Program-made: the position numbers and the translations under genes
Shown here: in pieces, positions 9,047 through 17,459 of the stretch
Numbering within the stretch: position 1 is the stretch's first letter
Layout: each line of letters opens with the position of its first letter
The notes under the pieces: model-generated
Seen by the model: only the letters and a program-made list of their open reading frames with translations
Databases searched by the model: none
Told to the model about the DNA's origin: nothing
Source: Halomonas sp. DQ26W
Lineage (GTDB): Bacteria > Pseudomonadota > Gammaproteobacteria > Pseudomonadales > Halomonadaceae
Direction of reading: 5' to 3'
NCBI RefSeq assembly: GCF_003339685.1
Contig: NZ_QPKI01000015.1
Location: 26,436 to 90,435 of the forward strand
Length of the DNA: 64,000 nt

Positions 9047-9580
9047 TCAATAGGGAGGAATTGTTGGGGAATGCAGGTGAATGATCACCCGTTCGCCGGC
9101 GGCCTGGTCACTGATACTCAGCCGACGCTCCTCATAAAGCAGACGATGGTTTACCTGCGGGGATCCGACCCGAAGGCGATAACGGTTCCCGGGTACCGGT
9201 TCGTCGATATCTTCGATCCAATAGCCACCCTGGCCATCAGACACCTGGCGCCCCCTTCCCGGCACATGGCCCAGCCCTGCAGCAAAGTCAGGCTGATGAC
9301 TTCGCTCGAGCACCATCTTCCCTGCCAGGTGGCGATAACAGTCCTGTACGCGAATGCCGGTCACGGAGTGGTTCCACTCCAGGCACCAGCGCTCGCCCTC
9401 CGGCATGGGTAGCACCAGGATAGGACGACCGTCTTCGCCTCGCACCTCGAGACGTGCCCGCTCGTCGGTAGCGGCCATAGCCGTTATCGATATTGTCGCC
9501 ACTGCCAGGCCAAGAACCAACGTACGGAAAGTCGCCGGCCCGGGGGCACGGCGACTTTCGAGGGTCATCGAGACACACAT
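9047..9580 (-). CDS. DUF1850 domain protein, TAXI-TRAP accessory
   Basis: 177 residues with an N-terminal hydrophobic export segment (about 18-37), followed by a small beta-rich domain with the DUF1850 hallmarks: WCLEWNHSVTGIRVQDCY near the middle and a C-terminal LSISDQAAGERV. DUF1850 proteins are encoded almost only between TAXI receptors and fused TRAP permeases, as here, with gaps of 22 and 7 bp. The role is unknown; a periplasmic or membrane-associated accessory part of the transporter is the usual inference. Confidence 0.85.
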   Translation of the reverse strand: MCVSMTLESRRAPGPATFRTLVLGLAVATISITAMAATDERARLEVRGEDGRPILVLPMPEGERWCLEWNHSVTGIRVQDCYRHLAGKMVLERSHQPDFAAGLGHVPGRGRQVSDGQGGYWIEDIDEPVPGNRYRLRVGSPQVNHRLLYEERRLSISDQAAGERVIIHLHSPTIPPY

Positions 9581-9602
9581 CGTCAGTGCCCGACAGGATG
9601 CG

Positions 9603-10565
9603 TCATTCAGGCCGCTGGTGGTCTGCTACCTCGGCACCGGCTTCCTCGTAGTAGCGCAGTGCACCAGGGTGGAAAGCAATCGGCGTAGAGTTGACGCTGA
9701 ACTCGATGGTGGTGTCGTTGGCTGCCGGATGGACGGCGATCAGCTCGTCAGTGCGCTCGAACAGCACCTTGGTGATCTGATAGGCCATCTCATCATCCAG
9801 TTCGCTGCTCACAGCGAGCACGTTGGGGATGCTGATGGTCTGGACTGCCTCGTCCATGCCCTCGTAGAGACCGGCCCGAAGCTCGTAGGCCGCAAAAGTC
9901 GGCTCGGCTTCACGCGCATTCTCGATTTCTTCGTCGGAGAAACCGACCAGGCGAATGTCACGCGTGGTCGCCAAGTTGAGGATCGAGCTGGTGGGCGGGC
10001 CCACGCTCCAGAAACCGGCATCGATGTCGCCATCGCGGATGGCATCGGCGGTCTCATTGAAATTGAGGCGCTGGGGTGTGAAGTCATCGTAGCTGATGCC
10101 GTTGGCTTCCAGGAGGGCGCGAGCATTGAGCTCGGTACCGCTGCCCGGGGCACCCACAGAGACTCGCTTACCCTCGAGATCGGCCAGTGTATGCACATCG
10201 GAGTCGGCCAGCGTAACCAACTGCACCGCGTTGGGGTAAATCGAAGCCAGGGCGCGAATATTTTCGAGCTGGCGGCCCTCGAAGTCCCCGGTACCGCTAT
10301 AGGCCTGGAAGACGGTATCGGCCAGGGCCAGTGCAACATCGGAGTCGCCACGCCATACCAGTCCCATGTTCTCCACGGAAGCACCCGTCACCTCGGCTAC
10401 GGCGCTAGCGCCCTCGATATGATTGTTGATCAGCTCTGCCAAGCCACCACCATAGGGATAGTACGTACCACCGGTACCACCAGTGGCGATAGAAAGCTGC
10501 TGGGCTACTGACATGGGTGCTGTGACCAGCAGCGAGGCTGCCACTGCATACTTGAGTGCTCGCAT
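9603..10565 (-). CDS. TAXI-family TRAP transporter solute-binding protein
   Basis: 320 residues. The signal peptide MRALKYAVAASLLVTAPMSV ends near Ala-Gln, followed by LSIATGGTGGTYYPYGGGLA, the canonical TAXI receptor opening. It binds the transported solute in the periplasm and hands it to the fused permease downstream. The open frame extends upstream to 10643, but the start at 10565 precedes the signal peptide and has a GGAGG ribosome site. It is first in its operon with a long upstream region, so the promoter presumably lies within about 10.57-10.85 kb. Confidence 0.93.
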   Translation of the reverse strand: MRALKYAVAASLLVTAPMSVAQQLSIATGGTGGTYYPYGGGLAELINNHIEGASAVAEVTGASVENMGLVWRGDSDVALALADTVFQAYSGTGDFEGRQLENIRALASIYPNAVQLVTLADSDVHTLADLEGKRVSVGAPGSGTELNARALLEANGISYDDFTPQRLNFNETADAIRDGDIDAGFWSVGPPTSSILNLATTRDIRLVGFSDEEIENAREAEPTFAAYELRAGLYEGMDEAVQTISIPNVLAVSSELDDEMAYQITKVLFERTDELIAVHPAANDTTIEFSVNSTPIAFHPGALRYYEEAGAEVADHQRPE

Positions 10566-10873
10566 GGAATTCCTCCGTCCTGAAACCGGACTGCTTGTGA
10601 TTGTTGAACCTGCGCAAACGCGCTGCCCGACGAAACCAGGCACATCAGAAAGCTAGCACGCCACCTATAGGGTAGCCACTCTCTACTTTCTACGTTCCGG
10701 CAAAGTTTCTTCAATTCCTCCAAGATAGTCCTACGGAAAGTCCCCCTGCTCTCCTCCATGAACGGTGCTCTACGCTCCCTCGACTGACATGAAAAATACC
10801 CATCGAAACGAGACTGGCAAAAACCCTAAAAAGCCCCCATGATGTACCTGTCGCAATCGCCCATTGGAGCATC
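10566..10873. other. Intergenic region upstream of the TAXI-TRAP operon and a small HTH gene
   Basis: 308 bp between divergent genes, somewhat AT-richer than the coding DNA around it. Promoters for both directions are expected, but no convincing -35/-10 pair or inverted repeat was found by eye. Open frames across it have no family resemblance and start poorly, so they were not called. Confidence 0.5.
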
Positions 10874-11152
10874 ATGAGTACGGCATATCGCACGACAGGC
10901 GCGGACTTTCTCGACCCTCCGCGAAGTTGCCCTGACCTCGACGTCAGGGATTTGGAAAGACGTACGCGCCTCATGCGCATCGTGACTCGGCTGATCGCCG
11001 TATCAGACTTGGGTTGCCGCGAGATAGCTCGCCGAGCCGGGTTGCCGACACAGAAAATCAGTGATTTGCTGGCTGGGCGTCTGGAGCACCTTTCACTGGA
11101 TGAGCTGCGCCTTCTCTATCGCACCATCAACCCGGAAGGCGCCCCGCACTAA
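10874..11152 (+). CDS. Small XRE/HigA-like helix-turn-helix protein
   Basis: 92 residues. The C-terminal half carries a helix-turn-helix of the XRE/HTH_37 type (about 48-80: CREIARRAGLPTQKISDLLAGR), the architecture of orphan HigA2-like antitoxins and small regulators. No toxin gene is adjacent. The N-terminal 30 residues are poorly conserved in character. It is followed by a strong hairpin terminator, so it is a single-gene unit. Confidence 0.6.
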   Translation: MSTAYRTTGADFLDPPRSCPDLDVRDLERRTRLMRIVTRLIAVSDLGCREIARRAGLPTQKISDLLAGRLEHLSLDELRLLYRTINPEGAPH

Positions 11153-11180
11153 CCAGCGCCCTACCCAGAACGCACTTCGC

Positions 11181-11207
11181 AACGCCCGGTCACCACGACC
11201 GGGCGTT
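11181..11207. terminator. Rho-independent terminator hairpin
   Basis: Perfect 11-bp stem, AACGCCCGGTC (11181-11191) and GACCGGGCGTT (11197-11207), with a 5-nt ACCAC loop. It is 28 bp after the stop of the small HTH gene and is also placed to serve the convergent egtD. Its 3' arm runs into a 15-bp tandem repeat. Confidence 0.75.
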
Positions 11208-11242
11208 GTCGTATATGGCGTTGTCGTATATGGCGTTGTCGT
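11204..11242. repeat. 15-bp tandem repeat, about 2.6 units
   Basis: CGTTGTCGTATATGG occurs at 11204-11218 and 11219-11233, followed by a partial unit from 11234. The first unit begins inside the 3' arm of the terminator hairpin, so the array probably grew by slippage at the terminator end. It lies between convergent genes and has no coding role. Confidence 0.8.
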
Positions 11243-11304
11243 CTAAAGACAGGCTCATTGGCGGCAGGGCGAGATGCACACAGGCCGTTCCGTCATTCGC
11301 AGCG

Positions 11305-12267
11305 TCAGTCATGCGACAGATAGTGCACGCTGAACAGTCCCTCGGCATCACACCAGGCCGCGTCCGGCCGATACCCGGCTCGCCTGGCCAACGCCCGGAA
11401 GCCCTCGCGGCTGTACTTATAGGAATTCTCGGTATGCAGCGTCTCGTCCGGCGCGAACTCGAAGTGGTGGTCGTCAACGATGAATGCCTGCCGACTCTCG
11501 CTGACCAGATGCATCTCGATGCGCGATACTTCGACATCGAAGAAGGCCCGATGACGGAAGTTGCCCGGCTCCACCGTGGCGCCCAGTTCCCGGCGCATGC
11601 GCTCCAGCAGGTTGAGGTTGAAGGCCGCCGTAACCCCGGCGGCATCGTTGTAGGCCGCTTCGAGGAGATCGTGATCCTTGACCAGGTCGACGCCGATCAG
11701 AACCCCGCTGCCCCTGGGCAACGCCCGGCGCAGCTCAGCGAGAAAGGCTTCGGCCTCGGCCGGTGCAAAATTGCCGATGCTCGAGCCGGGAAAGAAGGCC
11801 ACCACCCGCCTCCCCTCGACACCTGCCGGCAAGCGCAGGTGCTCGGAAAAATCTGCCCAGGCGGCATGCACCTCGAGCCAGGGGTAGTCGGCCGCCAGGC
11901 GGCGGGTGCTCTGGAGCAGGAAATCGCGGGAGATATCCACCCCCAGGTAACGAGTCGGACGCATCGCCTCGAGCAGCAGGCGCACCTTGCGGCTGGCCCC
12001 GCTGCCCAGCTCGACCAGCAGCGACTCCGGCCCTACCAGTGCCGCGATCTCCTCGGCGGCCGCGGCCAGGATGCCCTCCTCGGTGCGGGTCAGGTAGTAC
12101 TCGGGCTGGCGGCAGATCGACTCGAACAGCAGGGAACCCTGCTCATCGTAGAAATACTTGGGTGACAAGGCCTTGGGAGAGCGGCCCAGCCCGGCGATCA
12201 CGTCGTCGCGAAACGACGGCCCTGTCTCGTCGACATGCTGGTCGTGGAAACGCACTGCAGTGGACAT
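11305..12267 (-). CDS. egtD: L-histidine N-alpha-methyltransferase EgtD (hercynine synthase)
   Basis: 320 residues, the full length of EgtD. It transfers three methyl groups from SAM to histidine, giving hercynine. The SAM site is VELGSGASRK (about 85-94), with the family's FFPGSSIGNF further on and RTEEGILAAA in the N-terminal part. No EgtB-EgtC-EgtE set lies nearby. Instead, it is divergent from senC with senB and senA just beyond, so its hercynine is best explained as substrate for SenA in selenoneine synthesis. It could equally feed ergothioneine if a sulfur enzyme exists elsewhere. The 149-bp gap to senC must hold both promoters. Confidence 0.93.
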   Translation of the reverse strand: MSTAVRFHDQHVDETGPSFRDDVIAGLGRSPKALSPKYFYDEQGSLLFESICRQPEYYLTRTEEGILAAAAEEIAALVGPESLLVELGSGASRKVRLLLEAMRPTRYLGVDISRDFLLQSTRRLAADYPWLEVHAAWADFSEHLRLPAGVEGRRVVAFFPGSSIGNFAPAEAEAFLAELRRALPRGSGVLIGVDLVKDHDLLEAAYNDAAGVTAAFNLNLLERMRRELGATVEPGNFRHRAFFDVEVSRIEMHLVSESRQAFIVDDHHFEFAPDETLHTENSYKYSREGFRALARRAGYRPDAAWCDAEGLFSVHYLSHD

Positions 12268-12416
12268 CGCTTACCCTCGCTGGCGAACGGTTTTGGCAGG
12301 GCTCGACAACACGCCGACCTCGGGGATGGCGTTGTACCATCGATTTGCCTTTAGACTGTGGCGGCTACGCCGTTGCCTCATCCCCACTGCCTCTTCAATC
12401 TAGAGCGAGCCTGACC

Positions 12417-14726
12417 ATGCAGCAACCGCAGCAGACCCTGGGGTTACCAGTGTTACGGGATATCGTCCTCGTCGGCGGTGGGCACACCCACGTGGGGGTG
12501 CTGAAGCGCTTCGCCATGAAACCCGAACCTGGCGTCAGGCTCACCATGATCTGCCGCGACACCCATACGCCCTACTCGGGCATGCTGCCGGGCTACGTTG
12601 CCGGCCACTATCGCTACGATGACGTGCATATCGACCTGCGGCGACTGGCGGAATACGCCGGGGCACGCTTCTTCCGCGACGAGGGCATCGGCATCGACCA
12701 CGATGCGCAGACCGTCCTCTGCCGCTCACGCCCTCCGGTACCCTATGACTGGATGTCGATCAATATCGGCTCGACTCCCAGCGTGAATTCGGTCAGCGGT
12801 GCCGGCGAGCATGCGGTCCCGGTCAAGCCGATCCATCAGTTCAACGACCGCTGGCAGATGCTGCTCGAGCGTCTCTCGCACCCACACACCGGGCACCACC
12901 CCGGCCAGACCCGTGTCGCGGTGGTCGGCGGCGGCGCCGGCGGCGTCGAACTGCTGCTGGCCATGCAGTACCGGCTGAGTAACGAACTCACCGCCCTGGA
13001 CCGCGACCCGAACGAGCTGCGCTTTTCCCTCTTCACCCGTGGCGCGCAGATCCTGCCGACCCACAACCCACGGGTGCGCACCCACTTCCAGGCCACCCTC
13101 AAGAACCGCGGCGTCGAGGTGCACACCGCCACCGACGTGGTCGCTGTCGAGGCGGGCCGGCTGCAGACCGCCGACGGCAACTGGCACGCCGCCGACGAGA
13201 TCGTCTGGGTCACCAATGCCGGCGGGGCCGCCTGGCTGCGCGACACCCGCCTGGCACTCGACGACGACGGCTTCATCCAGGTCGGCGACACCCTGCAGTC
13301 ACTCTCCGACCCGCGCATCTTCGCCGCTGGCGATATCGCCAGCCAGGTCAACCATCCCCGCGAGAAGGCCGGGGTCTTCGCCGTGCGCCAGGGGCGACCA
13401 CTAGCCGACAACCTGCGCGCCGCCGTGACCGGCCGCACCCTGTCGCCTTACCGCCCCCAGGCCAAGTGGCTGGCGCTGATCAGCACCGGCGACCGCCATG
13501 CCGTGGCCTCCCGCGGCGGGCTCTTTCTCGCCGGCGACTGGGTGTGGCGCTGGAAGGACGGCATCGATCGGCGTTTCATGTCCAAGTTCAACGACTTGCC
13601 GCCGATGGAAGAAGGCGCTATGCGGGCGCCCCGGGCCAGCCGCGTGGCGCTGAACGAGGAGGAGAACGCCCAGGCGATCTCGGCCATCGCCATGCGCTGC
13701 GGCGGCTGTGGCGCCAAGGTCGGCGCCTCGGTGCTCTCACGTGCCCTCTCGACCCTGCAGCCGGTGGAGCGGGACGAGGTGCTGGTGGGCCTTCACGCCC
13801 CGGACGATGCCGCCGTGGTACGGGTACCGCCGGGCAAGGACGTGGTGCATACCGTCGACTTCTTCCGCGCCTTCATCGACGACCCCTATGTGTTCGGCAA
13901 GGTCGCCGCCAATCACGCCCTGGGCGATATCTTCGCCATGGGCGCCGAGGCCCAGACCGCCACCGCCGTGGCCACGGTGCCCCAGGGGCTCGAGTCCAAG
14001 GTCGAGGACACCGTCTACCAGATGATGCGTGGCGCCGTTGAGGTACTCAACGAGGCCGGCTGCGCCCTGGTCGGAGGGCACACCGGCGAGGGCAGCGAGC
14101 TGGCCCTGGGGTTTGCCGTCAACGGCCTGATCGACGCAGGTGCCGATAGCGCCCTGACGAAAGGCGGCCTGCAACCGGGCCAGGTGCTGATCCTGACCAA
14201 GCCCATCGGCACCGGCACCCTGTTCGCCGCCCATGCCCGGCTCGGTGCCCGTGGGCGCTGGATCGATGCCGCCCTGGAGAGCATGTGCCAGTCCAACCGG
14301 CAGGGGGCGAGCTGCCTGCGCGAGCACGGCGCCACCGCCTGCACCGACCTCACCGGTTTCGGCCTGCTGGGGCACCTGGTCGAGATGACACGCCCATCGG
14401 AGATGGATGCCGAACTCGACCTGACGGCGCTGCCACTGCTCGAGGGCGCCGAGGAGACCGTCGCCGCCGGCATCCTGAGCTCCCTGCAGCCCGCCAACGT
14501 GCGCCTGCGCCGAGCCATCCACGACCAGGCCGCCTGGGTCGACCACCCCCGCTATCCGCTGCTGTTCGACCCCCAGACCGCCGGCGGCCTGCTGGCCAGC
14601 GTGCCCGCCGAACGCGCCGAGTCCTGCCTCGCGGCCCTGCACGCCCAGGGCTACGACCGGGCCGCCATCATCGGCCGCGTCCTCGAGCCCGGCGCCGCCC
14701 TGGAACCCATCCATCTAAAGGGGTGA
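12417..14726 (+). CDS. senC: Pyridine-nucleotide-disulfide oxidoreductase / selenophosphate synthetase fusion (SenC/SelD)
   Basis: 769 residues in two parts. Residues 1 to about 400 are an FAD-dependent NDH-2-like oxidoreductase with dinucleotide motifs DIVLVGGGHTHVG (about 15-27) and VAVVGGGAGGVE (about 168-180). Residues from about 425 are selenide,water dikinase: CGGCGAKVG with catalytic Cys431 and Lys434, then DDAAVV, TVDFFRAF, NHALGDIFAMGA and GGHTGEGSE. The catalytic position is Cys, not selenocysteine. SelD makes selenophosphate from selenide and ATP; the flavin domain may reduce a selenium species for it, which is inferred. The start at 12417 follows a long spurious upstream frame. 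No selA or selB is in view, and senB and senA follow, so this copy probably serves selenoneine. Confidence 0.93.
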   Translation: MQQPQQTLGLPVLRDIVLVGGGHTHVGVLKRFAMKPEPGVRLTMICRDTHTPYSGMLPGYVAGHYRYDDVHIDLRRLAEYAGARFFRDEGIGIDHDAQTVLCRSRPPVPYDWMSINIGSTPSVNSVSGAGEHAVPVKPIHQFNDRWQMLLERLSHPHTGHHPGQTRVAVVGGGAGGVELLLAMQYRLSNELTALDRDPNELRFSLFTRGAQILPTHNPRVRTHFQATLKNRGVEVHTATDVVAVEAGRLQTADGNWHAADEIVWVTNAGGAAWLRDTRLALDDDGFIQVGDTLQSLSDPRIFAAGDIASQVNHPREKAGVFAVRQGRPLADNLRAAVTGRTLSPYRPQAKWLALISTGDRHAVASRGGLFLAGDWVWRWKDGIDRRFMSKFNDLPPMEEGAMRAPRASRVALNEEENAQAISAIAMRCGGCGAKVGASVLSRALSTLQPVERDEVLVGLHAPDDAAVVRVPPGKDVVHTVDFFRAFIDDPYVFGKVAANHALGDIFAMGAEAQTATAVATVPQGLESKVEDTVYQMMRGAVEVLNEAGCALVGGHTGEGSELALGFAVNGLIDAGADSALTKGGLQPGQVLILTKPIGTGTLFAAHARLGARGRWIDAALESMCQSNRQGASCLREHGATACTDLTGFGLLGHLVEMTRPSEMDAELDLTALPLLEGAEETVAAGILSSLQPANVRLRRAIHDQAAWVDHPRYPLLFDPQTAGGLLASVPAERAESCLAALHAQGYDRAAIIGRVLEPGAALEPIHLKG

Positions 14727-14771
14727 GGGCAAGCGCATGTTTTACACCCCCGTCAGTGGGCGGAGACTCTA

Positions 14772-14864
14772 CCGGGGCAGGTCGCAGCAAAGGTCATTCG
14801 CCATGGATGGCGAATGTAGCGCCCAGGGAAGGGTTCACAGCGCCTTTGCGAAGGCCTGCCCCGG
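14772..14864 (+). repeat. Hairpin repeat element, copy 1 (intergenic)
   Basis: A 93-nt element between the senC and senB stops. A 22-nt outer stem (14772-14793 with 14843-14864) encloses a perfect 10-bp inner hairpin (CATTCGCCAT at 14795-14804, ATGGCGAATG at 14807-14816), then a 26-nt core (14817-14842) of the form TAGCGCCCAGG...GGGTTCACAGCG. Two more copies with the same core but different, compensating stems lie in recB. It may also act as a terminator between the convergent genes. Confidence 0.85.
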
Positions 14865-14875
14865 GAGAACACCAG

Positions 14876-15871
14876 TCAGACGACGTTTAGCCCGCAGGCG
14901 GTAATGACCCGCGCCAGCGCCTCCCGCTCGGCCGCGGGGCTGAACAGCGGCGCCCGCGCCAGCACCTGCCGGCGCAGCCGGTCGACGAAGGCCGGTTCGG
15001 CCTCGGCGCGGCGCAACAGGGTCCTCAGGGCCGCGGTGTCGGCCACCGGGAAATGGCCGACGTAGTCGTCCCCCAGCAGCCCACGGTTTCCTGGAATATC
15101 GGAGGCCACCACCGACAGGCCGGCCACGCAGGCCTCGCTGACCACATTGGCGCCCCCTTCCATGCGGGAGCTGATCACCATCAGCCGTGCCCGGGCCATC
15201 CACTGGCGCACCCGCCAGCGGGGCAGGTCGCCGAGCCAGCGGTAACGCTCGTTGCAGGCCATCTCCTCGCGGGCGGCCTCGGCCCAGTCGGGGCTATGGG
15301 CGCCACCGAGCTGCACCACACGCAACCGCGATTCCGCCGGGAGGTCACGCACGGCCAGGGCCGCGCGCAGCGAGTCCTTCTCCTCGCGCAGGTGCCCGGC
15401 GACCAGCACCTCGAAACGGCGACGGATGGGCCCCGGGGCACGGGGCGGCAGGGGCAGGGCCGACTGGTGGACGACATGCAGGCGCGACAGGAAGCGCGGC
15501 GGCAGGTCCTCGGCCAGGCAGTCATGCAGGCCGATAAGGGCGTCGCTGGCGGCGAGGCTGTCGAGAAACACCTCGGGGTCGCTATGCTGGAAGCGGTAGA
15601 CGTCGGTTCCCGTCAGCACCACCACCAGCGGGCATGCCGGAAAGGCGGCACGACAGGCGCGAATAGCGGCGTGGCTGCGCACCGCATGCAGTGCCAGCAC
15701 CAGATCCGGCGGCTGGCCGTCCAGGCGACAGCCATCGGCTTCCACGTCGGACTGTGCAATGCGCACGCGACAGCCCAGTTCGTGCAGCAGCCCCGCCCAG
15801 CGGGTGGCCGTGGTCCGGTTGCCGGCATGAGAACCTCGACGCGCCGGCGTGATCAGCGCTACCTTCAACAC
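14876..15871 (-). CDS. senB: Selenosugar synthase SenB (TIGR04348-type glycosyltransferase)
   Basis: 331 residues with the GT-B fold of family-4-like glycosyltransferases. The N-terminal domain starts MLKVALITPARRGSHAGNRT. The C-terminal nucleotide-sugar domain contains SSRMEGGANVVSEACVAG, with the E-x7-E pattern, then VVASDIPGNRGLLG. SenB joins selenophosphate to a UDP-sugar, producing a selenosugar, the selenium donor for SenA. The assignment rests on the family together with direct adjacency to the SelD fusion and the EgtB-like gene. It is convergent with senC and divergent from senA. Confidence 0.9.
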   Translation of the reverse strand: MLKVALITPARRGSHAGNRTTATRWAGLLHELGCRVRIAQSDVEADGCRLDGQPPDLVLALHAVRSHAAIRACRAAFPACPLVVVLTGTDVYRFQHSDPEVFLDSLAASDALIGLHDCLAEDLPPRFLSRLHVVHQSALPLPPRAPGPIRRRFEVLVAGHLREEKDSLRAALAVRDLPAESRLRVVQLGGAHSPDWAEAAREEMACNERYRWLGDLPRWRVRQWMARARLMVISSRMEGGANVVSEACVAGLSVVASDIPGNRGLLGDDYVGHFPVADTAALRTLLRRAEAEPAFVDRLRRQVLARAPLFSPAAEREALARVITACGLNVV

Positions 15872-15881
15872 TATTTCGACT

Positions 15882-15961
15882 CCCTATCCATGCCCCACTA
15901 TCCATACCCCACTGCCCGTACTCCACTATCCTTTCTTCACTATCCGCACTAACTACTATCC
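15882..15961. repeat. 14-bp tandem repeats in the senB-senA intergenic region
   Basis: Units begin at 15882, 15896, 15910, 15924 and 15938, a strict 14-bp period, with a degenerate sixth unit near 15952. The common part is CACTATCC (CCCTATCC and CACTGCCC in two units), followed by six variable bases. The array fills most of the 125 bp between the divergent senB and senA starts, so it overlaps or replaces promoter DNA. It may be a regulator-binding array or a slippage-prone minisatellite. Confidence 0.85.
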
Positions 15962-15996
15962 TTGCTCCCTGAACGCTCCACTTCGACGAGGTCGGC

Positions 15997-17346
15997 ATGA
16001 TCCAGACGCCTTCGACACCCCCGCAACCCGCCGATGCGCTGGCGGTGATGCTCACCGATGCCCGCGAGCGCAGCCTGGCGCTGATGCAGGACACCCTGGA
16101 GGCCCGCGAACTCGGCCCGCGGCTGGCGATCGTCAATCCACCGCTGTGGGAGCTGGGCCACCTGGGCTACTTCCACGACCATTTCGCCCTGCGCGGCCTC
16201 TTTGGCCTGCCCGACTACCAGCTCGCCGAGGCCGAGCGGCTGTTCGATTCCAGCAGCATCGCCCATGACGACCGTTGGTCGCTACCGCTTCCGTCACGGG
16301 AGCAGACCCTGGCGTACCTGTCGCGGGTCCAGCAGGCCATGCTCGAACGCCTGCCCGACGGCGAGGCCAGCTCGGCCCAGAGCTATGTCTACCAGCTCAC
16401 CACCCTGCACGAGGACATGCACGGCGAGGCCTTCCTCTACACCCGCCAGACCCTTGGCGACCCGGCCCCCGACCTGGGCACGCCACCAGATGGCGATGCC
16501 ACCGCTGCGCCCGGCACCGGGCCTCCTGCCGGTGCGCTGCCAGGCGATGCCGCCATCCCCGGCGGTCGCCATCTGCTCGGCTCCGACGAAAGCATTCCCT
16601 TCCGGTTCGACAACGAGAAGCCGCCCATGGATGTCGAGGTAGCACCCTTCTCGATCGCCAAGGCGGCGGTGACCAACGCCGAGTTCGCCCCCTTTGTCGA
16701 CGACGGCGGCTATACGCGACGCGAGCTGTGGAGCGAGGCCGGCTGGCGATGGTGCCAACAACAGGAGCGGCAGGCGCCCGTCTACTGGCGTCGGGACGCC
16801 AACGGCCGCTGGGAGGAGCGCCGCTTCGACCGCTGGCTGCCGCAGGCCGCCCATCAGCCGGTGGTGCATGTGAGCTGGTTCGAGGCCGAGGCCTGGTGTC
16901 GCTGGGCCGGTCGTCGCCTGCCCAGCGAAGCCGAATGGGAGGTCGCCGCCAGCCGCGAGCCATCAGCCAACGGTGCGTCACTCGCCCCAGACAAGCGGCG
17001 CTTCCCCTGGGGCGACACGCTGCCGGATGCCCGGCTTGCCAACCTGGACGGCTGGTGCTTGGCACCGCTGGAGGTGGCGGCACTGCCCGATGGCGACAGC
17101 GCCTTCGGCTGCCGTCAGATGCTGGGCAACGTCTGGGAATGGACGGCCTCGCCTTTCGCTCCCTTCCCGGGCTTCGAGCCCGAGCTCTATCACGACTACT
17201 CGGCGCCCTGGTTCAAGGAGGGCCGCTACGTGCTGCGTGGCGGGGCCTGGGCCACCCGGGGGCGGCTGATCCATAACGGCTACCGTAATTTCTTCACCCC
17301 GGAGCGCCGGGACATCCTGGCGGGGTTTCGTACCTGTGCGCTCTGA
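15997..17346 (+). CDS. senA: Selenoneine synthase SenA (EgtB homologue)
   Basis: 449 residues. The N-terminal DinB-like domain (about 15-150) carries the iron-binding histidines His55 (ELGHLGYF) and His138/His142 (HEDMH). The C-terminal formylglycine-generating-enzyme/sulfatase-modifying domain (about 185-449) has VVHVSWFEAEAW, RLPSEAEWEVA, GNVWEWTASPF and the closing RNFFTPERRDILAGFRTCAL. A Gly/Pro-rich linker (about 155-185) joins them. EgtB-type enzymes join hercynine to a sulfur donor using iron and oxygen; SenA does the same with the SenB selenosugar. The SenA call over EgtB rests on the senB and selD neighbours. It is followed 113 bp later by the selenium importer genes. Confidence 0.9.
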   Translation: MIQTPSTPPQPADALAVMLTDARERSLALMQDTLEARELGPRLAIVNPPLWELGHLGYFHDHFALRGLFGLPDYQLAEAERLFDSSSIAHDDRWSLPLPSREQTLAYLSRVQQAMLERLPDGEASSAQSYVYQLTTLHEDMHGEAFLYTRQTLGDPAPDLGTPPDGDATAAPGTGPPAGALPGDAAIPGGRHLLGSDESIPFRFDNEKPPMDVEVAPFSIAKAAVTNAEFAPFVDDGGYTRRELWSEAGWRWCQQQERQAPVYWRRDANGRWEERRFDRWLPQAAHQPVVHVSWFEAEAWCRWAGRRLPSEAEWEVAASREPSANGASLAPDKRRFPWGDTLPDARLANLDGWCLAPLEVAALPDGDSAFGCRQMLGNVWEWTASPFAPFPGFEPELYHDYSAPWFKEGRYVLRGGAWATRGRLIHNGYRNFFTPERRDILAGFRTCAL

Positions 17347-17459
17347 GAAGAGATAAAAGGCAGATTTTCGGTATCATGCCCCGTTCCGGTTACCCGGGCT
17401 CTATGCTCTACAAGCCAAGGTATTCTCGGTTGGCCACTCCCCTACAAGGACGCCCCACA

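Noticed and set aside
11763..12416. Upstream extension of the selenophosphate synthetase frame.
   Set aside because: The extension is antisense to egtD and Arg/Pro-rich; the conserved flavoprotein N-terminus begins at 12417.
13707..13709. Possible selenocysteine position in the selenophosphate synthetase.
   Set aside because: The codon is TGT (Cys), so no UGA recoding or SECIS element is needed.
15849..16268. Open frame across the 14-bp tandem repeats into senA.
   Set aside because: It is out of phase with senA, and its repeat-encoded peptide (Pro/Thr/Tyr-rich) has no start signal.
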